Assembly (NCBI RefSeq): GCF_000265385.1
Contig: NC_018013.1
Coordinates: forward strand, 124,001 to 188,000
DNA length: 64,000 bases
Origin: Aequorivita sublithincola DSM 14238
Lineage (GTDB): Bacteria > Bacteroidota > Bacteroidia > Flavobacteriales > Flavobacteriaceae
Reading direction: 5' to 3'
Shown here in pieces: positions 32,982 to 42,000 of the stretch. Each line of letters opens with the position of its first letter. Positions within the stretch are counted from its first letter, which is position 1. Under the pieces are notes generated by a model. That model saw nothing but the letters and a program-made list of their open reading frames with translations, searched no databases and had not been told where the DNA came from. The position numbers were made by a program, and so were the translations under genes.

Positions 32982-34211
32982 TTATATATTTTGTATTGGA
33001 AAAGAAATAGTGAATTTACTGCCATTATTTTCTACACTTTCAAAACTAACACTTCCGCCAAGGCTTTCCAAATGGCTCTTTACAATGTTAAGACCAATAC
33101 CCGTGCCTTGATTCAACAAAGCGTTTTCTGCCCGGAAATATCGATTGAAAATGTACTTTTGCTCTTTCTGCGGAATCCCAATTCCTTCGTCAATAATTTC
33201 TATACTTAGTAAATCTTTTTCGTGAAGCACAACCACATCAATCGTGCTGTGTTCTGGCGAATATTTCACTGCGTTATTTATAAGGTTCGTTAAAGAAAGC
33301 TCTAGGATTTTTTCATCAAAATTTATTGTAATATCATCAATATCATTGGGATAGTTTATTTTCTGACCTTCCTTCAATAACATGTTTGCGTTATAAATTA
33401 CTTCATTCACAACTTTACTCAACGGAAATGTATCAAACTTATAATTAGCCTTTCCAGATTCCAAGCGCTCAATAGATAAAAAATCATTCAAAATATTATT
33501 TAAATATTTCACTTTACTTTGAATGGTTTTTAGGTGCTTTTCCCTTTTATCCTGTTGCTCGGTTTCAGTATATTTTCCAGCGAGTGTAGCTGAAGTGAGA
33601 ATCCCGCTCAAAGGAGTTTTAAATTCGTGTGAAACCAAGGACAAGAACTTTGTTTTCAAATCATTCAATTCGCGTTCCTTCCGTAGAGATTCCGTGATTT
33701 TATGCTCGGCTTCCTTGCGTTTTGCAACTTCTTCATTTAATTCATCAATGGTTTTCTTAAGTTCTTTGGTACGATCTTGAATTTTTTGTTCCAATGAGGA
33801 GTTAAGTTCTATAATTTCGTTTTCTTGATTTTTACGAACAGAAATATCGGTTACAAGCGCCATAACATATTTACTGCTGTAAATTTCAAAAGGATTTAAT
33901 CCAGCTTCCACAGGAAAAATGCTTCCATCCTTACGTTCTCCATAAAGATCGCGTCCGTGCCCCATTTGCCTTGGATCTCTTTTCCCTAAAAATTCATTAA
34001 CTTGTTTTGGGTGACTCTGACGGTATTCTCTGGGAATCAAAACGTTTAAGCTTTTTCCCAAAAGCTCGCCAGTTTTATACCCAAACATATTGTCTGCAGC
34101 TTCATTAGAAGTAACAATTTCCTGTTTCTCGTTAACGATAACAATGCCTTCTGAAATCGCTTCAGACAAAATCTTGAAAATGTTTCCTTTTTTTTCCTCA
34201 AAAACCTTCAT
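32982..34211 (-). CDS. PAS-domain sensor histidine kinase
   Basis: The 409-residue cytosolic protein has one PAS domain (about 10-125), a coiled coil (128-185), the H-box with His195 (LVSHEFKTPLSGI) and an ATPase domain (NLINNAVKYSPEH, DEGIGIP, GTGIGLNI). The PAS domain resembles FixL around DPRQMGHGR, but the position of the FixL heme-binding His appears to be Arg81, so heme binding is doubtful. It forms a two-gene unit with the CRP-type response regulator. Confidence 0.93.
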   Translation of the reverse strand: MKVFEEKKGNIFKILSEAISEGIVIVNEKQEIVTSNEAADNMFGYKTGELLGKSLNVLIPREYRQSHPKQVNEFLGKRDPRQMGHGRDLYGERKDGSIFPVEAGLNPFEIYSSKYVMALVTDISVRKNQENEIIELNSSLEQKIQDRTKELKKTIDELNEEVAKRKEAEHKITESLRKERELNDLKTKFLSLVSHEFKTPLSGILTSATLAGKYTETEQQDKREKHLKTIQSKVKYLNNILNDFLSIERLESGKANYKFDTFPLSKVVNEVIYNANMLLKEGQKINYPNDIDDITINFDEKILELSLTNLINNAVKYSPEHSTIDVVVLHEKDLLSIEIIDEGIGIPQKEQKYIFNRYFRAENALLNQGTGIGLNIVKSHLESLGGSVSFESVENNGSKFTISFPIQNI

Positions 34212-34248
34212 CCCCCAAAAGTAAGGATTTTAAACAGTTTTTGAGAAC

Positions 34249-34291
34249 TGATTTATGTCATAAAAATTCTTAAACAAACAAGTTAGTTTTA
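34249..34291 (+). promoter_or_regulatory. TerB-like gene promoter with FNR-like site
   Basis: TGAT-TTAT-GTCA (34249-34260) and the plus-strand -7 element TAGTTTTA (34284-34291) show the 36.5-bp spacing. The same site is also upstream of the divergent kinase gene, where a minus-strand TACTTTTG (34223 to 34216) is 38.5 bp away, so control of the kinase by it is possible but weaker. Confidence 0.65.
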
Positions 34292-34321
34292 CCTCATTAA
34301 AAATCATTAAACTATAGAATT

Positions 34322-34726
34322 ATGGGAACCTTAGAAAAACCGCAGCTGCTGTTTTATCAGAAAACTGGTGAGCTTTTTTACGCCATTGCAGCGGCAGACA
34401 AAGTAGTGCGAAAGGAAGAATATAACGCACTCAAAAAATTGGTTTTGGAAGAATGGAAAGACCTTGATGCTTATGAAGATCCGTTCCATACCGATGCTGC
34501 CCACCAAATAGAAGTGGTTTTTGAATGGTTTGATTATGAACAACTTGAAGCAAAGGAATGCTTTGATAGTTTCGCAGATTATAAAACAGAAAATGCTAAG
34601 CTTTTTACCAAAGAACGAAAAGAATTAATTTGGAAAACTGCAAATGCTATAGCCAATAGCTTCGCCGGAAAAAACAAAATCGAAGTGATTATGCTCGCTA
34701 AACTGAAAATTCTTTTGAAAGATTAA
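34322..34726 (+). CDS. TerB-like helical protein
   Basis: The 134-residue protein is all-helical with LFYAIAAADKVVRKEEYNALKKLV near the start, which resembles the N-terminal helices of TerB-like proteins. It has no signal or membrane segment. The function of this group is unsettled (stress and metal response have been proposed). It has an FNR-like promoter and is divergent from the sensor kinase. Confidence 0.65.
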   Translation: MGTLEKPQLLFYQKTGELFYAIAAADKVVRKEEYNALKKLVLEEWKDLDAYEDPFHTDAAHQIEVVFEWFDYEQLEAKECFDSFADYKTENAKLFTKERKELIWKTANAIANSFAGKNKIEVIMLAKLKILLKD

Positions 34727-34801
34727 AAGCCGTACATTGAAAAAATTCCTTTTCGGCAATAAAATTGTTTGCTTATTTTTATTAATTAAAAAATCCAAAA
34801 C

Positions 34802-35668
34802 ATGAGAGTTTTTCTGTCATTAGTATTTATTTTCACTTTAATTGCTTGTAAAAACGATCCAAAAAAGGAGGAAGTTGTAACGGATATGGAAATCAATTCC
34901 GAAATAATTTTAGATTCTTTGAAAGTTTCCAACGAAAACTTAGAATTTCAACAAAAAGCTCTCAATCTGAAAAGACGAGAACTTCTTGAGAAAAAAGATT
35001 CTAAAGCAGAATTAGAAGAGTTACTTATCTCTAAATCTTTTTTAAAGGTAGACGACTTGTACACTTTGAATTTTAAATATCCATACCTAAACGAAAAAAT
35101 AAAACCTCAATTTGAAAATTTCAACGAATATATCAACAAACACTTTGTAGCTATAAAAAGCATAGAAAAGCAAATTTTGGAAGAAAAGCGACTGTGTGAT
35201 TCATTAGGAATTCCTAAACAAAATGAATTGCGAACAGTAGATTACAAAATCTACAACCTCAACGACAGACTGATTAGCGTTCTTTTTTACAAAGAAAACC
35301 ACTACACTGGCGCTGCTCATGCTGCCTATACTTTTGAATGTTTAAATTTTGACTTGGAGCGTGCAGTTTTCATGAAATATGAAGATTTTTTCAATAATGG
35401 AACTGAAGAAGAGCTTCGCGAAATTTTGAATTCACTTTTAAAGGAAAAGATAAATTCTGGTGAAATTTATTACGATTGTTGGGCAATTTCTGCAGATGAT
35501 TTTTTCGGCGCAAAAAATAATTTTGTAATAAATGATGATGTGGTAGAATTTTACTTTGACGATTGTGTTATTTGTCCGTCCTACACAGGAACGTATTCTA
35601 TAAAAATTCCGTTGGAAATGTTGATGCCTGTTTTAAGGAAAAACAAAAGGAATCCTCTATTAGGCTAA
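34802..35668 (+). CDS. Lipoprotein with DUF3298-type domain
   Basis: The 288-residue protein has a lipoprotein signal (TLIAC), a charged coiled-coil segment (20-85) and a C-terminal domain with HYTGAAHAAY and the end motif typical of DUF3298/RsiV-like periplasmic proteins. Members of the family may bind cell wall or lysozyme; the role here is unknown. It starts the operon with trx, deoC and deoD, 11 bp before trx. Confidence 0.8.
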   Translation: MRVFLSLVFIFTLIACKNDPKKEEVVTDMEINSEIILDSLKVSNENLEFQQKALNLKRRELLEKKDSKAELEELLISKSFLKVDDLYTLNFKYPYLNEKIKPQFENFNEYINKHFVAIKSIEKQILEEKRLCDSLGIPKQNELRTVDYKIYNLNDRLISVLFYKENHYTGAAHAAYTFECLNFDLERAVFMKYEDFFNNGTEEELREILNSLLKEKINSGEIYYDCWAISADDFFGAKNNFVINDDVVEFYFDDCVICPSYTGTYSIKIPLEMLMPVLRKNKRNPLLG

Positions 35669-35679
35669 AAAAATAAACA

Positions 35680-35982
35680 ATGAAAAGCAACTTCCATAAA
35701 ATAATAAACTCAGAAATACCTGTATTAGTTGACTTTTATGCAGATTGGTGCGGACCTTGCAAAATGCTTGCACCAATACTAAAACAAGTAAAAGATGAAT
35801 TGGGAGATTATGTGAAAATTGTAAAAATAGACGTTGACAAAAACCAACCCTTAGCTTCACAATTTCAAGTGCGAGGTGTTCCAACAATGATTCTTTTTAA
35901 AAACGGAAAACAACTTTGGAGACAGAGCGGCGTTCTTCAAAAAAACGAACTTGTTACTATAATCAATCAACACAAAAATTGA
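35680..35982 (+). CDS. trxA: Thioredoxin
   Basis: The 100-residue protein is a complete thioredoxin with the active site WCGPCK (about residue 24) and the cis-proline segment GVPTMILF. It acts as a cytosolic disulfide reductase. Its stop codon shares one base with the deoC start (TGATG), so the two are translationally coupled. The genome may hold other thioredoxins; the symbol is given for the family. Confidence 0.93.
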   Translation: MKSNFHKIINSEIPVLVDFYADWCGPCKMLAPILKQVKDELGDYVKIVKIDVDKNQPLASQFQVRGVPTMILFKNGKQLWRQSGVLQKNELVTIINQHKN

Positions 35983-36653
35983 TGGAACTGAATAAGTATA
36001 TAGATCATACTGTGCTCAAGGCAACAACTTCTCCAAAAGATATTATAAAACTTTGTAACGAAGCTAAAGAATATAATTTTTATGCCGTTTGTGTTAACAG
36101 TTGTTATGTTCTTTTAGCTGCAAAGGAATTAAAAAATAGCCATGTAAAAGTCGCTGCGGTTGTTGGTTTTCCTTTAGGTGCAAACAGTTGCCACACCAAA
36201 GTATGCGAAGCAGCACAATGTATAAAAGATGGCGCAGATGAAATTGATATGGTACTGAACATTGGTCTACTGAAAGCAAAATTACACAAATCTGTTCGGG
36301 AAGAAATCTCAGCTGTTAAGGAAGCAATTGGCAGTAGAACTTTAAAAGTAATACTTGAAACCTGCTATTTAACCGATGATGAAGTACGAATAGCTTGCCA
36401 AATAGCTAAGCGTGCTGGTGCCGATTTTGTAAAAACCTCCACCGGTTTCGGAACAGACGGAGCAACAGAAAACGTCGTAAAAATAATGATTTACGAAGTT
36501 GGCGACACCTTAAAAATAAAAGCTTCCGGAGGAATTAAAGATACTGAAACTGCCAAAAAATATATTGAAATGGGTGTTAGTAGAATAGGAACTTCCTCGG
36601 GAATCGAGATTGTAACGTCCACAAAAAAAGACACAGATGAGCACACATATTGA
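35982..36653 (+). CDS. deoC: Deoxyribose-phosphate aldolase
   Basis: The 223-residue enzyme cleaves 2-deoxyribose 5-phosphate into acetaldehyde and glyceraldehyde 3-phosphate in deoxynucleoside breakdown. It has the barrel motifs DHTVLKA, GFPLG, DEIDMVLNIG and the Schiff-base lysine in FVKTSTGFG. The ATG at 35982 overlaps the trx stop; an in-frame start inside trx is rejected. It overlaps deoD by 17 bp. Confidence 0.96.
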   Translation: MELNKYIDHTVLKATTSPKDIIKLCNEAKEYNFYAVCVNSCYVLLAAKELKNSHVKVAAVVGFPLGANSCHTKVCEAAQCIKDGADEIDMVLNIGLLKAKLHKSVREEISAVKEAIGSRTLKVILETCYLTDDEVRIACQIAKRAGADFVKTSTGFGTDGATENVVKIMIYEVGDTLKIKASGGIKDTETAKKYIEMGVSRIGTSSGIEIVTSTKKDTDEHTY

Positions 36654-37338
36654 AGCCAAAGCTGGCGAAATTGCAGAATCGGTTTTACTTCCTGGCGACC
36701 CAATGCGCGCCAAATGGATTGCAGAAATTTTTCTTGAAAACGCAAAATGCTATAATGACGTTCGTGGAATGTTGGGCTATACAGGCACTTTTCAGGGGAA
36801 ACCGATTTCGGTTCAAGGAACTGGAATGGGTATTCCTTCGGCCTTAATTTATTGCCACGAACTTATTAATGATTACGGCGTGAAAAACCTAATTCGCGTT
36901 GGTTCGGCTGGCTCGTATCAAAAAGACATCAATCTACGCGATATAGTAATTGCAATGGCTGCATCCTCAAATTCTGGCATAAACAACACACGTTTTGTAA
37001 ACTGCGACTTCTCGCCTACTGCCAATTTCGAATTATTTATGAAAGCCGCACTTTACGCTAAGGAAAGAAACATTCCCATAAAAGCAGGAAACGTGCTTTC
37101 CAGCGATCAATTTTATGAAGACGACTTCAATAATTATAAAAAATGGGCAGAGTTTGGAGTGCTTTGCGTAGAAATGGAAGCTGCTGGACTCTACACAATC
37201 GCTGCCAAATTCAATGTGAAAGCTTTGGCTATTTTGACTATTTCCGATTCCTTGGTAACTGGTGAAAGTACCACTGCTGAAGAACGTGAAGGCAGTTTTT
37301 CAAAGATGATTGAGATTGCGCTTAACACTTTACTTTAG
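36637..37338 (+). CDS. deoD: Purine nucleoside phosphorylase, DeoD type
   Basis: The 233-residue protein has the DeoD motifs LLPGDPMRAKWIAE, GTGMGIPS, RVGSAGS and CVEMEAAGLY. It splits purine (deoxy)nucleosides with phosphate, feeding deoxyribose 1-phosphate towards DeoC. The start lies within the deoC end, so the two are coupled. Confidence 0.96.
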   Translation: MSTHIEAKAGEIAESVLLPGDPMRAKWIAEIFLENAKCYNDVRGMLGYTGTFQGKPISVQGTGMGIPSALIYCHELINDYGVKNLIRVGSAGSYQKDINLRDIVIAMAASSNSGINNTRFVNCDFSPTANFELFMKAALYAKERNIPIKAGNVLSSDQFYEDDFNNYKKWAEFGVLCVEMEAAGLYTIAAKFNVKALAILTISDSLVTGESTTAEEREGSFSKMIEIALNTLL

Positions 37339-37345
37339 AGATAAA

Positions 37346-37377
37346 AAAGCAGGAATTCAAAATGAAATTCCTGCTTT
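37346..37377 (+). terminator. Hairpin terminator after deoD
   Basis: AAAGCAGGAATT (37346-37357) pairs perfectly with AATTCCTGCTTT (37366-37377). The A and T flanks allow it to act on both strands, ending deoD and also the usp gene that converges from the right. Confidence 0.88.
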
Positions 37378-37403
37378 CTGTTGTTAATTGATGTCGATAG
37401 CAA

Positions 37404-38243
37404 TTAACTTATCTTAAAAGTCATTACTGGCAAATCTGAATGGTTTACCACGTCTTCGCCAATACTTCCAGAGAAAAAGTGTGCCAAACCTTGGCGACCT
37501 TGCGTTGGTAAAGCAATAATATCTGCGCCTGCAAGTTGGCTATAAGCAAAAATTCCAGCTTCCACAGAATAGTCGTTATATTGGACTACATTATTTAGAC
37601 TTTCAAAAGGATTTGGCTCTTTGGCTTCATTCATAAAAGTTAAAATACGTTTTTCAATTTCACGAGTATTTCTGAAATCTCCCGCAAGATTTATATATAT
37701 CGGCTGCATTTTAATTCCTAGTACGTCGAACATCCTTTTTGCTTTTAAATAAGGCGTTATTGAATTTGGCAAAAAGTCGCAAGCAAAAACGCCAAGTTGT
37801 GGATTAAAATCTGTTGTTTGGTGCTTAATGACCAATACAGGAATTTCAGAAGTGCGGACCACTTTTTCTGTGTTGCTTCCTACGAAAACTTCCTTTAAAC
37901 CTGAACTTCCGTGAGACCCCATTACAATTAAATCTGCTTCAAAATCGAGTGCTACATCGTTCAATTCACTAAAAACTTTATAATTGTGAACGGCGTCCGT
38001 CACCTTTATTCCTTTCAAATAATCTTTATCAAGAAATTCTGCGAAACGTTTTTCAGCTAATTTCATATAAAACATTGCTTCAAAAACTTCTTTACTTTCA
38101 TCACGCGTTACAACCGCTTCGCTAAGGCCCATCATATGTAGCGCAATAATTTCAGCGTTTTGTTTTTTGGCAATTCCTGCCGCAACTTCTAGGGCATAAT
38201 CAGAATGCTGTGAGAAATCTACGGGAACTAATATTTTTTTCAT
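37404..38243 (-). CDS. Universal stress protein with two Usp domains, copy 4
   Basis: The 279-residue protein begins with ILVPVDFSQHSDYALEVA and has VMGSHGSSGLKEVFVGSNTEKV, a full Usp nucleotide-binding motif. It lies 11 bp after hpf and is read from the hpf promoter, so it is linked to ribosome hibernation at low oxygen. Confidence 0.92.
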   Translation of the reverse strand: MKKILVPVDFSQHSDYALEVAAGIAKKQNAEIIALHMMGLSEAVVTRDESKEVFEAMFYMKLAEKRFAEFLDKDYLKGIKVTDAVHNYKVFSELNDVALDFEADLIVMGSHGSSGLKEVFVGSNTEKVVRTSEIPVLVIKHQTTDFNPQLGVFACDFLPNSITPYLKAKRMFDVLGIKMQPIYINLAGDFRNTREIEKRILTFMNEAKEPNPFESLNNVVQYNDYSVEAGIFAYSQLAGADIIALPTQGRQGLAHFFSGSIGEDVVNHSDLPVMTFKIS

Positions 38244-38254
38244 CTTAATAATTT

Positions 38255-38554
38255 TTAGTGTATTGTGAATTTAGCTTTGCGTTTTTTGAGCTGTTTTTCG
38301 ATATCCGAAATTGTTTCTTTTGCGGCGGCTTCAAAAGTTGCTTCTGTTGAAGTTGCAAATATTTTGGGTCCTGGAAGACTCAGTTCCATTTCACAAATGT
38401 TGCCTTTTCCATACACATTGTTTTCCAGTTTAAAACTAACATCAGCTCTAATAAGCCATTCATATTTTTCAGCGATTTTATTCAACCTCTTTTCTACATA
38501 CTTGTTCATGGCCTCACTGGTGGGCATTTTCACGTATTGGATGTTTATAGTCAT
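38255..38554 (-). CDS. hpf: Ribosome hibernation-promoting factor, short type
   Basis: The 99-residue protein has the HPF/RaiA fold (NIQYVKMPTSEAMNKYVEKRL, then a basic C-terminus with KQLKKRKAKF). It binds the 30S subunit in resting cells. It lacks the long C-terminal dimerisation domain. Its promoter has a perfect FNR-like palindrome and a consensus -7 element, and usp copy 4 follows. Confidence 0.92.
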   Translation of the reverse strand: MTINIQYVKMPTSEAMNKYVEKRLNKIAEKYEWLIRADVSFKLENNVYGKGNICEMELSLPGPKIFATSTEATFEAAAKETISDIEKQLKKRKAKFTIH

Positions 38555-38580
38555 AGCTAATCTGAATTGGTTTATATTTT

Positions 38581-38624
38581 CAAATATATTCTATATATAT
38601 CTGTTTTGAAATGACCAATGTCAT
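38581..38624 (-). promoter_or_regulatory. hpf-usp promoter with FNR-like palindrome
   Basis: ATGAC-CAAT-GTCAT (38611-38624) has perfect arms. The -7 element TATATTTG (38588 to 38581) lies at the shared 36.5-bp spacing; transcript start near 38576. Confidence 0.8.
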
Positions 38625-38671
38625 AATTGGAAAGTCTTTCGAGAATATATTGCAGACACTTTTAGTAAATA

Positions 38672-38707
38672 AAAAATCCCGCAACAATATTTTGTCGCGG
38701 GATTTTT
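38672..38707. terminator. Bidirectional-type hairpin terminator
   Basis: AAAAATCCCGC (38672-38682) pairs with GCGGGATTTTT (38697-38707). It lies downstream of the DUF2892 gene on the minus strand and separates it from the hpf promoter. Confidence 0.88.
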
Positions 38708-38734
38708 CGTGAGGTTTTAGTTGAAGAAAAACTG

Positions 38735-38941
38735 TTAGGAACTGCAACTTTCCTTTTTATCTTTTACTCCAATTCTTTTAAGAATTTTTTCCAACAAACA
38801 CCATTTTGTAATTGATGACTGAAGTAAATTGAAGCCAACAAAACCAGTTAGCCACAACCAACTAATATTTATATAAACAGCCAATAAAAGACTGATTAAT
38901 ATAATAGCTCCTGCAACTCCTCTAATATATCTACTAATCAT
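38735..38941 (-). CDS. DUF2892 (YgaP-like) inner membrane protein
   Basis: The 68-residue protein has two hydrophobic segments and the typical start RYIRGVAGAIILIS, with TKWCLLEKILKRIG after the second, as in the DUF2892 membrane domain found alone or fused to rhodanese (YgaP). The conserved Cys may bind or carry sulfane sulfur; no rhodanese is nearby. It lies 73 bp upstream of... the RND operon end, on the same strand. Confidence 0.82.
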   Translation of the reverse strand: MISRYIRGVAGAIILISLLLAVYINISWLWLTGFVGFNLLQSSITKWCLLEKILKRIGVKDKKESCSS

Positions 38942-39014
38942 AATATTGAAATTTACAAGTTAAATACTTCGTTCTATCGGAACCACTAAAGCAATTAATA
39001 TTTGCTTTTTTAAA

Positions 39015-42000
39015 TTACTCCTTAAAGTTTTTCCGTTCAATCATATAATAAACCAACGGCACCACAAGCAATGTAAGCACTGTAGAAACAATGGACCCAC
39101 CCATTAATGAAATTGCAAGTCCTTGAAAAATTGGGTCGAATAGAATTACAAATGCGCCAATCACAACGGTTCCGGCTGTTAATAAAATTGGAGTTGTTCG
39201 CACTGCTCCTGCTTCTATAACAGCTTGTTTTAGTGGAATTCCTTCCGCGGTTCGTAAATTTATAAAGTCTATTAATAATACTGAATTTCGCACCATAATT
39301 CCAGCGAGGGCAATCATTCCGATAAAGGAAGTAGCTGTAAAAAACGCGCCCATAATCCAGTGTCCGAGTACAATTCCTATTAAAGATAATGGTATTGCAA
39401 CCATCATTACTATTGGAGCCTTAAAGTTTTGAAACCAACCTACAATCAAAATGTAAATGATGATGATTACTCCTAAGAATGCAATTCCCAAATCGCGGAA
39501 TACTTCAAGCGTAATTTGCCATTCGCCATCCCATTTCACTGTATAATCGTCTTCATATTCTGGCTGTTGCAAATACAGTTCATTCATTTTATAACCAGCT
39601 GGTAATTTAATTTCGTTCAGCTTATCGGTCATTCCCAGAATAGCGTAAACAGGGCTTTCGAGCTCCCCTGCCATATCTGCCAATACATAAACCACTCGTT
39701 TTTGGTTTTTGCGGTAAATACTTTTTGCACGAATGGTTTCTTCAATCGTTACCAAATCGCCCACAGAAACCATATTGCCTTGTTTTGAAGCAATTTGCAA
39801 TTGCGAAATATCCTGAATTGTAGATTTTTCCTTTTCATCTAAAGCCAATAAAATTCCAACTTGTTCTACAACGTTTTCATCGTAAAGATTGGTTACTGAC
39901 TTGTTTGAAAGTGCCATATTCATTGTATAAACAATTTGTTGCGGCGCAATTCCGTAACGCATTGCTTTTTCTTTGTCTATTATAAATTCGTATTCCGTTT
40001 GATCGTCTTCAACCATCCAATCAACATCCACAACATCTTGAGTTTCGTTCAAAATGTTTTCAACTTGTTTTGCAACTGCAATTTGTTGGTCATAATCTGG
40101 CCCGTATATTTCAGCTACAATCGTTGAAAGTACTGGTGGTCCTGGCGGAGCTTCAACGATTTTTATATTCGCGCCAAACTTCTTTCCTATTTCTTGAATA
40201 CGTGGTCTAATTAGTTTTGCGATATCGTGACTTTGAAGTTTTCTATCGTCCTTATTAACCAAATTTACCTGAATATCAGCCATATTGCTGCCACCACGTA
40301 AATCGTAATGGCGTACCAAACCGTTAAAAGTTATCGGCGCAGAAGTACCCACATAATTTTGATAATTCACTACCAATGGCTGTGTTGACAGGTATTGTCC
40401 AATTTCTTTAGCAACTACAGCTGTTCGTTCTAAAGTTGTTCCTTCAGGCATATCGATCACAACTTGCATTTCGTTTTTATTGTCGAAAGGAAGCATTTTT
40501 ACAGCAACCGCATTTGTGAAAAACATCATTACAGAACCTAAAAGCATTATGACTGTGATTCCTAAAAATAGCCAGCGTGTTTTTATATTTTCAATTAAAG
40601 GAGTTTCTAATTTTGAATAAAGTCTATAGATGAAAGTGCTTTCTAAAGGTTTTTCTTCTTTCGGTGCTCTTCCTTTTTTGTCCTTTTCACGAAGGAAAAT
40701 GTAACCCAAATACGGCGTAATTGTTAATGCAACAAACAACGAAAGTATCATAGCGATAGAAGCTCCAATTGGCATTGGCGACATATAAGGCCCCATTAAT
40801 CCTGAAACAAACGCCATCGGCAATACCGAAGCAATTACCGTGAAAGTTGCTAAAATCGTTGGATTTCCTACTTCATTTATCGCGTAAATAGCTGCCTGCT
40901 TAAACGGTAAGCGTTTCATTTTGAAATGCCTATGCATATTTTCGGCAATAATAATGGAGTCATCAACGACGATTCCCGTAACGAAAACTAGTGCGAAAAG
41001 TGTAATTCTATTCAGTGTATAATCGAGTAGATAATAACTCAAAAGCGTTAATGCAAACGTAATTGGCACCGAAAGGAAAACTACCAAACCACCACGCCAG
41101 CCCATTGCCAGCATTACAATTAAAGTAACAGCAAAGATTGCTCCTAGAAGGTGCATCAATAATTCTGAAACTTTTTGTGAAGCGGTTTCGCCGTAATTTC
41201 TCGTGATTTCTACGTGAACATCATCTGGAATTAGGTTGCTTCGTAAATGATCTACTTTATCGATAATTACATTGGCAATTTTCATAGCATCCGCACCTTT
41301 TCTTTTTGCTACGGAAATGGTTACCGCAGGATATTCTGAAAGATAGTTTGAAGCATTTTCCGTAGCTCCGCCATAACCGAAGGAAACATAATTTCTCGGA
41401 ATTTCGGGCCCGTCAAAAATTGCTGCAATCTGTTTTAAATAAATAGGTTGATTTTGTTGAACACCAACAACCAAGTTTTCAACATCGGTTGCAGACTTTA
41501 AAAAATTGCCCGTTGTAACCAAAAACTCCGTATCGTTTTTATCAAAACTGCCCGAGCTCAATTGCTGGTTGTTTGCCTTTATCATTTCGGCAACGCCCAA
41601 GAAGTCTAGACCGCTAGCAGCCAATTTATCTTTGTCTAAAACTACTCGCAGCTGTCTATTACGGCCACCAACTTTTTTGGTGGTGGAAACTTCTTTTACT
41701 TTTTCAATTTCCTGAGTCAGCTCGTCGGCGATTTGCTTTATTTGAAAATCATCATAATTTTCGCTCCAAAGTGTAACGCCCAACATTGGCACATCATCGA
41801 TGGCACGAGGTTTTACAAGCGGCATGGTAACGCCCGGAGGCATTTTGTCCATATGCTTGTTCATTTCGTTGTAAAGTTTTACGAAGGAACGCTCAATATC
41901 TTCACCCACATAAAACTGAACAATTACCATTGCCCCTTCTTTCGAGGAGGTGGAATACACATATTCAACCCCAGGAATGTTGGAAACCAATTTTTCCAAA

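Noticed and set aside
33960-34180. Heme-based oxygen sensing by a FixL orthologue
   Set aside because: The heme-ligating histidine is not at its position in the PAS domain, so the kinase is not called FixL.
35916-35981. Upstream start of deoC
   Set aside because: It overlaps trxA; the TGATG junction at 35980-35984 shows the true coupled start.
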